From positions 1-13,487 of the forward strand of contig RKSA01000070.1 of NCBI GenBank assembly GCA_007571115.1: a DNA stretch of 13,487 bases. Direction: 5' to 3'. Source of the DNA: Gammaproteobacteria bacterium. GTDB lineage: Bacteria > Pseudomonadota > Gammaproteobacteria > Pseudomonadales > Pseudohongiellaceae. Both the position numbers and the translations under genes were made by a program. Below are positions 8,559-13,487 of the stretch, in pieces. Numbering within the stretch: the first letter of the stretch is position 1; each line of letters begins with the position of its first letter. Below the pieces are notes generated by a model, which worked only from the letters and a program-made list of their open reading frames with translations, was not told where the DNA came from and did not search any database.

Positions 8559-11129
8559 CTACAGGGTTCGCGTCACTTCGGTGGTCTCGTACACCTCGAT
8601 CTTGTCGCCTACTTGCACGTCCTTGTAATTGCGAACGCCGATTCCGCATTCCATGCCATTGCGGACCTCGGTCGCGTCGTCCTTGAAGCGGCGCAGGGAA
8701 TCGAGCTCGCCTTCGAAAATCACGACGTTGTCGCGCAGCACGCGGATCGGCTTGCTACGATAGACGGTTCCCTCAACGACCTTGCTGCCGGCAATCTGGC
8801 CAAACTTGGGAGAGTTGAAGACATCGCGAACCTCGGCGACACCGATGATTTCCTCGCGGATTTCCGGAGCGAGCATGCCGCCCATGATTGCCTTGGCGTC
8901 ATCGATGACTTCGTAGATCACGTTGTAGTAACGCAATTGCAGGTGTTCGTTCTCGATGACGGTCCTGGCGGCCCTGTTGGCGCGCACGTTGAAGCCGATC
9001 AGCATGGCGCCCGAGGTGGCGGCGAGATGCGCATCGGTTTCGCTGATTCCACCAACCCCGGCGGCGAGCAGATCGACCTTGACCTCGTCGGTATCGAGCC
9101 CCGCCAAGGCGCTGCTGATCGCTTCGAGGGAACCGCGCACGTCAGCCTTGAGCACGACCCGGAACAGCTTGACGCTGTCCTTGCCCATGTCGGTCAACAT
9201 GCTTTCGACGCTTGCAAGCTGCGTGACCCGCAGGCTTTCCTTGCGACGGCCGCGGCGGAAATCGGCGATCTCGCGGGCCTTTCGCTCATCGCTGACGACG
9301 ACGAAATCGTCGCCGGCCTCGGGGACGCCGTTCAAGCCGAGCAACTCGACCGGAATCGAAGGCCCAACCGAATCGATTCCCCGGCCGAGCTCGTCGGTCA
9401 AGGCGCGCACCTTGCCGAATTCGTGCCCGGCGAGCACCACGTCACCGGAATTGAGCGTGCCATTGCGCAGCAATACCGTCGCCACCGGGCCGCGCCCCTT
9501 GTCCAGCCGCGATTCGATCACGACTCCTTGGCCTGGCACGTCGATGCAGGCTTTCAGGTCGAGCAGTTCCGCTTGCAGCAGGATCGCATCGAGCAATTGC
9601 CCGATGCCTTCGCCAGTATGCGCCGAAACCGAAACGAACTGCGTGTCGCCGCCCCAGTCTTCGGGAACGACTTCGAGGGCCCCGAGCCCGCTCTTGACGC
9701 GCTCGACATCGATGCCTTCCTTGTCGATCTTGTTGACCGCCACCACGAGGGGAACCTCGGCCGCCTTGGCGTGATGCACGGCCTCTTCGGTCTGGGGCTT
9801 GACGCCGTCGTCAGCGGCAACGACGAGCACGATGACGTCGGTCGCCTTGGCGCCCCGGGAGCGCATGGCGGTGAACGCTGCGTGGCCGGGAGTGTCGAGA
9901 AAGCAGATCACGCCGGCGTCGGTTGTCACATGGTAGGCGCCGATATGCTGGGTGATGCCGCCAGCTTCGCCACTCGCCACCGAGGCATTGCGAATCTGGT
10001 CGAGCAGTGAAGTCTTGCCATGATCGACATGGCCCATGACGGTCACCACCGGCGCCCTGGGTTGCTCGGATTTGCCTTGCTCCATGGCGAGCGACTCGGC
10101 GAGCTGTTGCTCGATCGCGTCTTCCGAAACGAACTTGGCGCGATGGCCGAGTTCCTCGATGACCAGGGTGGCGGTGTCGGCGTCGAGCGCGTGATTGGTC
10201 GTCGCCATCACTCCCATGTTGAGCAGCACCTTGACGATTTCCGCAGACTTGACCGACATTTTCTGCGCAAGCTGGCCGACGCTGTTGGCCTCGCCGATGG
10301 TGATCTCGCGCACGATGAATTCGGTCGGCTTCTCGAAGCCGTGCTGGGGAGCGATCCGCGGCTTGGCCTTGCGGCCCATTCTGCGGCCTCTGGCGAGGTC
10401 GTCGATATCGCCGCCTTCAAGGACGAAATCGTCGTTGACGTGGATCGCTTTCCTGCGCTTTTGCGGAGGTGTTTTCGAGCGCAAATTGGTTCTGCGCTTT
10501 TCTCCTGCATCTGTGCCGCTGCCCTTGCCCCGGCCGCGGCGCTTGGCGGGGGCCTTCGTGCCCCGGCCCGCAGGGTCGGATTCGGGGGGAGGCTTGACCG
10601 GCACAGCGGGCTGCTGCGCTGCCTGCTCTTCTTGCGCTGGCGCCGTATCAGGCTCTTGCACGGAAGGCGCCTGCTCGGGCGGTGCTGCGGGCGCCGGTTC
10701 GCCGGACTGTTGCCGGGCTTGCGCAGCATCCGCAGCAGCGGCATCGTCAACCTGCTTCGACTCTTCCGCTGGCGCGGGGGTGGCTGCCGCGTCTTGCTGC
10801 AGCTCTTGCGCATCGGGCTGCGCCGCGCTGCGCTTGACATAGGTGCGCTTGCGGCGAACCTCGACGTTGACGGTCTTGCCGCGGCCCTGGGAACTCGCGG
10901 TGCGCAAGGTTCCCAAGGTCTTGCGCTTGAGGGTGATCTTGCGTGGCGCGGCCTCCTCGCCGCTGCCATGTCCGCCGCGCAGATAGAAGAGCAACTTGTT
11001 TTTGTCGTCGTTGGAGATCAGGTGCTCTGCGTCGGTATGCGGCAAGCCGGCCTCCTTGACCTGGGCAAGCAGCTTCTCGACGGATACCCCTACCACGCCG
11101 GCAAATTCACGAATGCTTAGTTCCGCCAT
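8559..11129 (-). CDS. infB: Translation initiation factor IF-2
   Basis: IF2 is the GTPase that brings fMet-tRNA to the 30S P site and promotes 50S joining. The protein has 856 aa (E. coli 890). An N-terminal IF2_N module (1-50) precedes a low-complexity, Ala/Pro/Gln/Glu-rich then Lys/Arg-rich linker (about 100-230), and a second IF2_N-like module follows (about 270-330). The GTPase domain has G1 GHVDHGKT (366-373), G2 around T393, G3 DTPG (412-415), G4 NKID (466-469) and G5 SAHT (502-505). Domain II, domain III (about 645-745) and the fMet-tRNA-binding C2 domain (about 765-853, NGMECGIGVRNYKDV) are complete. GGAG (11137-11140) lies 7 bases before the ATG. It is 32 bases downstream of nusA. 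Shorter internally initiated forms are known in E. coli but I could not assign one here. Confidence 0.98.
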   Translation of the reverse strand: MAELSIREFAGVVGVSVEKLLAQVKEAGLPHTDAEHLISNDDKNKLLFYLRGGHGSGEEAAPRKITLKRKTLGTLRTASSQGRGKTVNVEVRRKRTYVKRSAAQPDAQELQQDAAATPAPAEESKQVDDAAAADAAQARQQSGEPAPAAPPEQAPSVQEPDTAPAQEEQAAQQPAVPVKPPPESDPAGRGTKAPAKRRGRGKGSGTDAGEKRRTNLRSKTPPQKRRKAIHVNDDFVLEGGDIDDLARGRRMGRKAKPRIAPQHGFEKPTEFIVREITIGEANSVGQLAQKMSVKSAEIVKVLLNMGVMATTNHALDADTATLVIEELGHRAKFVSEDAIEQQLAESLAMEQGKSEQPRAPVVTVMGHVDHGKTSLLDQIRNASVASGEAGGITQHIGAYHVTTDAGVICFLDTPGHAAFTAMRSRGAKATDVIVLVVAADDGVKPQTEEAVHHAKAAEVPLVVAVNKIDKEGIDVERVKSGLGALEVVPEDWGGDTQFVSVSAHTGEGIGQLLDAILLQAELLDLKACIDVPGQGVVIESRLDKGRGPVATVLLRNGTLNSGDVVLAGHEFGKVRALTDELGRGIDSVGPSIPVELLGLNGVPEAGDDFVVVSDERKAREIADFRRGRRKESLRVTQLASVESMLTDMGKDSVKLFRVVLKADVRGSLEAISSALAGLDTDEVKVDLLAAGVGGISETDAHLAATSGAMLIGFNVRANRAARTVIENEHLQLRYYNVIYEVIDDAKAIMGGMLAPEIREEIIGVAEVRDVFNSPKFGQIAGSKVVEGTVYRSKPIRVLRDNVVIFEGELDSLRRFKDDATEVRNGMECGIGVRNYKDVQVGDKIEVYETTEVTRTL

Positions 11130-11161
11130 CCAATCGCTCCGGTCGATCCGGCCCCGCCGCC

Positions 11162-12652
11162 TCAGGCAAACCAGGGCGCGCGCGCCGTCATGATCAATTC
11201 ACCTGCCCGCTTTTCGTCGAGCCCTTCGATGTCGATCAGTTCATCGATCGACTGCTCGGCGAGATCCTCCATGCTCAGGATGCCCTTGCCCGCCAATTGC
11301 AAGGCGAGCTCGTCGTTCATTCCCTCCATGGCCAGCAGGTCTTCGGCGACATTGGCAGCCGACAGGTCTTCCTGGGAAGCGATCGCCTTGGTGACGATCG
11401 CGTCCTTGGCGCGGTTGCGCAATTCGTTGGCCAGCTCTTCATCGAATCCCTGGATCGCCAGGATCTCGTCGAGGGGCACATACGCGATTTCCTCGAGGGA
11501 GGTGAACCCCTCCTGCACCAGCACTTCGGCGAGCTCCTCGTCGACGTCCATCGCCGTGACAAACAGACCGACCAGGGTGTTCGTTTCCTGCTGCTGCTTG
11601 GCCGCCATTTCCTCGACGCTCATGACATTGATCGTCCACCCGGTCAGTTCGCTCGAAAGGCGCACGTTCTGGCCGTTGCGGCCGATGGCTTTCGCCAGGT
11701 TGTCCTCTTCGACGGCGATATCCATGGTGTGCTTGTCTTCATCGACGATGATGGAAACGACTTCGGCCGGGGACATCGAATTGATCACGAGCTGCGCCGG
11801 GTTGTCGTCCCAGCCGATGATGTCGATGCGTTCGTTGGCGAGGTCGTTGGAAACCGCCTGGACTCGCTGGCCGCGCATGCCGACACAGGCGCCAACGGGG
11901 TCGATTCGCCCGTCATTGGTGCTGACGACGATCTTCGCCCGTGAGCCTGGATCCCGCGCCGCAGCACGAATCTCGATGACTTGCTCGGAAATCTCCGGAA
12001 CCTCGATCCTGAACAGGGCGATGAGCATTTCCGGCGAGGTGCGGCTGAGAAAAAGCTGCGGGCCGCGCTGCTCCGAGCGGACATCGACGAGCAAGGCTCG
12101 CAGCCGGTCATTCATGCGGAAACTTTCGTGGGGGATCATCTGGTCGCGCAACAGGCAGGCTTCGGCGTTGCCGCCAAGATCGACGATGACGGCGTCCCGG
12201 GTGACCCTCTTGACCGTGCCGCCAACGAGCTCTCCGACCCTGTGACGGTATTCCGAAATGACGATTTCTCGCTCGGCCTCGCGCACTTTCTGCACGATGA
12301 CCTGCTTGGCGGTCTGGGCAGAGATGCGACCGAAGGTGACGTTGTCGATCTTCGTCTCCCAGGTATCGCCGATTTCCAGCGAGGCGTCCTTTTCCTTCGC
12401 CTGGGCTGGAGTGAAGTGGCTTCCTGCGACGAACTCCTCATCGTCCTCGTCGAGCACGGTCCACACCCGGAAAGTCTCGTACTCTCCGGTTTCCTGATCG
12501 ACCGAAACGCGGCAGTCGAGGTTGTCCCGGTCGTGATGCTTGCGCGTGGCCGTCGCCAAAGCCGATTCGATGGCTTCGAAAATGACCGCCTTCCCCAAGC
12601 GTTTCTCGTTGGAGACGGACTCGGCCACCATCAAGATTTCCTTGCTGTTCAT
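11162..12652 (-). CDS. nusA: Transcription termination/antitermination protein NusA
   Basis: NusA binds RNA polymerase and nascent RNA, modulates pausing and intrinsic termination, and takes part in rRNA antitermination. The 496-aa protein (E. coli 495) has the N-terminal polymerase-binding domain (about 1-125), S1 (about 136-200), KH1 (about 203-275, GMRG at 258-261), KH2 (about 280-346, GRNG at 324-327) and two acidic repeats (about 364-414 and 438-490). The acidic repeats are typical of gamma/betaproteobacteria. ATGs occur at 12655 and 12652. The second aligns with the family start (MNSKEIL, E. coli MNKEIL) and forms TGATG with the stop of an upstream in-frame extension of rimP. There is no clear SD, so coupling to upstream translation is plausible. 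The upstream 83-base gap holds an 18-bp tandem repeat. In E. coli NusA feeds back on this operon. Confidence 0.97.
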   Translation of the reverse strand: MNSKEILMVAESVSNEKRLGKAVIFEAIESALATATRKHHDRDNLDCRVSVDQETGEYETFRVWTVLDEDDEEFVAGSHFTPAQAKEKDASLEIGDTWETKIDNVTFGRISAQTAKQVIVQKVREAEREIVISEYRHRVGELVGGTVKRVTRDAVIVDLGGNAEACLLRDQMIPHESFRMNDRLRALLVDVRSEQRGPQLFLSRTSPEMLIALFRIEVPEISEQVIEIRAAARDPGSRAKIVVSTNDGRIDPVGACVGMRGQRVQAVSNDLANERIDIIGWDDNPAQLVINSMSPAEVVSIIVDEDKHTMDIAVEEDNLAKAIGRNGQNVRLSSELTGWTINVMSVEEMAAKQQQETNTLVGLFVTAMDVDEELAEVLVQEGFTSLEEIAYVPLDEILAIQGFDEELANELRNRAKDAIVTKAIASQEDLSAANVAEDLLAMEGMNDELALQLAGKGILSMEDLAEQSIDELIDIEGLDEKRAGELIMTARAPWFA

Positions 12653-12735
12653 CATCTCGCTTTCACTCGCTTCGAGCCTTTCACTCGCTTCGAACTTTTC
12701 ATTTGCTCACACTTGCTCACTCGCTTCGAGCTGTG
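12652..12735 (-). other. 27-codon open frame after the rimP stop, ending at nusA ATG
   Basis: Directly after the rimP TGA (12736-12738) the same frame stays open for 27 codons and ends with TGA at 12652-12654, overlapping the nusA start as TGATG. It would encode a strongly basic tail with 11 Lys/Arg and one acidic residue, containing SSKRVSK, SSKRVKG and SKRVKA repeats. RimP itself ends in PRKR, so the tail continues its basic character. Inside it, ATG 12702 could start a 16-residue peptide and GTG 12720 a 22-residue one, both with weak SDs. Options are a former RimP C-terminus cut by a nonsense change, stop readthrough, a coupled leader peptide, or a sequencing error at the stop codon. Confidence 0.4.
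12661..12732. repeat. 18-bp tandem repeat, four units, between rimP and nusA
   Basis: Units start at 12661, 12679, 12697 and 12715. The core TCACTCGCTTCGA is identical at 12663-12675, 12681-12693 and 12717-12729, and the third unit (12697-12714) is degenerate, matching about 11 of 18 bases. The period is a multiple of three and keeps the rimP frame. On the mRNA strand each good unit contains CGAAGCGAGTGA, and two of the three begin CTCGAAGCGAG, which can form a tiny 4-bp stem. Replication slippage is the likely origin. Confidence 0.85.
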
Positions 12736-13212
12736 TCACCGCTTGCGCGGCGCTGGGGCGGCAGGCGGCGCCAGCCCGGCCCGCTCGATGTCGGCATGGG
12801 CAAACTCGAACGTTTCCCCTTCCACGAGCAATGCCACCTTGTCCGCCATGACCTTCTCTATCGTGCCGCTGAACCTGCGCCGCCCATCAAGGGGAACGCG
12901 CAGGCGAACATTCGCCTCGGCGCCTAGATATCGCTCGAACTGCGGCAAGGCAAACAGCGGCCTCTCGACCCCCGGCGACGACACTTCGAGCATGTACTCG
13001 CCCTGGATCGGATCCTCCACATCGAGAATCGCGCTGATCTGGCGGCTCGCGCGCTCGCAATCGTCGATCGTCACGCCAGACATGCAATCGATGAACACGC
13101 GCAAGGTGACTCGCCGACCCTGCCGCGATTGCTCGATGCCCCACAATTCGAGCCCGAGCGCCTCAATGGCGGGAGCGATCACCGCCCCTATCCGTGCCTC
13201 GCCTTGCTTCAT
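12736..13212 (-). CDS. rimP: Ribosome maturation factor RimP
   Basis: RimP (158 aa; E. coli about 150) binds free 30S subunits and helps early maturation of the small subunit, including the pseudoknot region. The N-terminal alpha/beta domain (about 1-82) shows RRVTLRVFID (33-42), the DDCERASRQISAILDVEDP block (50-68) and the family hallmark YMLEVSSPGVERPL (73-86). The C-terminal SH3-like domain (about 87-147) includes RRRFSGTI. The tail APPAAPAPRKR is basic. The frame is open upstream to 13371, but that part overlaps the terminator-bearing leader and lacks similarity, so ATG 13212 was chosen; its SD (GAGAG) is weak. It is the first gene of the operon. The frame continues in a repeat-rich basic stretch after the stop codon, so the native C-terminus may once have been longer. 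Confidence 0.96.
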   Translation of the reverse strand: MKQGEARIGAVIAPAIEALGLELWGIEQSRQGRRVTLRVFIDCMSGVTIDDCERASRQISAILDVEDPIQGEYMLEVSSPGVERPLFALPQFERYLGAEANVRLRVPLDGRRRFSGTIEKVMADKVALLVEGETFEFAHADIERAGLAPPAAPAPRKR

Positions 13213-13249
13213 TCGCTCTCGACCGTCGCTGCGCAAATTCCCGAGATAC

Positions 13250-13273
13250 AAAAAATGGGCCTGCGGCCCACTT
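13250..13273 (-). terminator. Intrinsic terminator in the rimP leader
   Basis: On the minus strand TGGGCC (13265-13270), loop GCA and GGCCCA (13256-13261) form a 6-bp GC stem directly followed by six Ts (13250-13255). A/T pairs extend the stem base. This is a textbook Rho-independent terminator, placed 37 bases before the rimP ATG and oriented toward the operon. No upstream gene is seen ahead of it in the window, so it more likely acts as an attenuator than as a gene-end terminator. Confidence 0.85.
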
Positions 13274-13437
13274 CTTGAAACCTGGCTGGAAACCCGGCAC
13301 TGCCCGCTTCCGCGAACAGCGCAGGGCCTCGTCAACCTGCTGTCGGAGCCACTTGCACAATCCTCTCCCAAATGGGCGCGTTACTATCCATACTGCCCAT
13401 CACGAACAGAGAACGGAGGGAGCCCGCGCCAGTCAAC
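13250..13437 (-). ncRNA. rimP leader (putative attenuator RNA)
   Basis: This transcribed leader lies between the predicted promoter and the intrinsic terminator before rimP. A putative 'rimP leader' attenuator has been described in gammaproteobacteria, located before rimP-nusA-infB and ending in a terminator; position and terminator here agree. Visible stems are ATGGGC/GCCCAT (13395-13400 with 13372-13377) and the terminator. An upstream GGCCCTGCG (13320-13328) can pair with CGCAGGCC (13258-13265) in the terminator loop and 3' arm, with one bulged C, giving an 8-bp antiterminator. The 5' boundary is estimated from the promoter. The 275 bases upstream of rimP hold no gene, and I found no tRNA cloverleaf. 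Confidence 0.55.
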
Positions 13438-13443
13438 CGCCGG

Positions 13444-13473
13444 ATTGTACCGGAAAATGTCCAAACATGACAC
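13444..13473 (-). promoter_or_regulatory. Candidate sigma-70 promoter for the rimP operon
   Basis: On the minus strand TACAAT (13444-13449, 5 of 6 to the -10 consensus) follows GTGTCA (13468-13473, 4 of 6 to the -35 consensus) after 18 bases. Transcription would begin near 13437, giving a leader of about 225 bases that contains the attenuator-like terminator. The -35 is mediocre, so this is a plausible but unproven promoter. Confidence 0.45.
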
Positions 13474-13487
13474 AGTTTTTCGAGACA

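Noticed and set aside
8508..11120. Two long plus-strand ORFs (500 and 366 codons) opposite infB and the rbfA start
   Set aside because: Both mirror infB codons, and their composition is that of reverse-complemented IF2. There is no domain and no sensible start signals.
13163..13360. Small ORF in the rimP leader (65 codons) as a leader peptide
   Set aside because: It overlaps rimP out of frame, needs a non-ATG start and has no convincing SD or codon run typical of attenuator peptides.
13213..13371. N-terminally extended rimP starting at 13371
   Set aside because: The extension would be encoded by the terminator hairpin and T-run and has no RimP similarity. ATG 13212 matches the family start.
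13274..13487. tRNA gene upstream of rimP, as with metY in E. coli
   Set aside because: I looked on both strands for a TTCGA/TTCAA T-loop with acceptor arms and an anticodon stem and found no cloverleaf.

Overview
This GC-rich window looks like the chromosome of a gammaproteobacterium or a close relative. The main reason is an uninterrupted minus-strand block, rimP-nusA-infB-rbfA-truB-rpsO-pnp, in exactly the E. coli gene order, together with a NusA that has two C-terminal acidic repeats and an attenuator-type leader in front of rimP. No transposase, integrase, CRISPR array, tRNA or rRNA was found.

Region 1 (41-4486, plus strand) is a four-gene export cassette: a membrane-anchored periplasmic adaptor of the MacA/HlyD type, an ABC ATPase of the LolD/MacB/FtsE type, and two different FtsX-like permeases. 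The ATPase and first permease overlap by 4 bases, and the second permease follows after 18 bases with a strong Shine-Dalgarno (SD) sequence. The natural model is an inner-membrane ABC core (ATPase dimer plus a permease heterodimer) joined by the adaptor to an outer-membrane TolC-type channel. The adaptor carries the TolC-docking tip pattern, but no channel gene is in the window. The substrate is unknown.

Region 2 (4487-4579) is the convergent junction between the two operons. It holds one strong symmetric hairpin.

Region 3 (4580-13212, minus strand) is the translation/RNA-metabolism operon: ribosome maturation (RimP, RbfA), transcription elongation/antitermination (NusA), initiation factor IF2, tRNA pseudouridine-55 synthase (TruB), ribosomal protein S15 and polynucleotide phosphorylase. 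All seven proteins appear intact. The gaps are short except before rpsO (140 bases), nusA (83 bases) and pnp (55 bases), and each of these holds structured or repeated sequence.

Region 4 (13213-13487) has no gene. It holds a plausible sigma-70 promoter, a leader of about 225 bases and a clear intrinsic terminator just before rimP, which fits a transcription attenuator for the whole operon.

The most unusual feature is at the rimP-nusA junction. After the rimP stop codon the same frame stays open for 27 more codons. These codons contain an 18-bp tandem repeat that encodes a Lys/Arg-rich SKRVK-type repeat, and they end at a TGA that overlaps the nusA ATG (TGATG). This could be a lost or read-through RimP tail, or a small peptide translationally coupled to nusA. 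Otherwise the window is ordinary core chromosome, and I see no undescribed multi-gene system.
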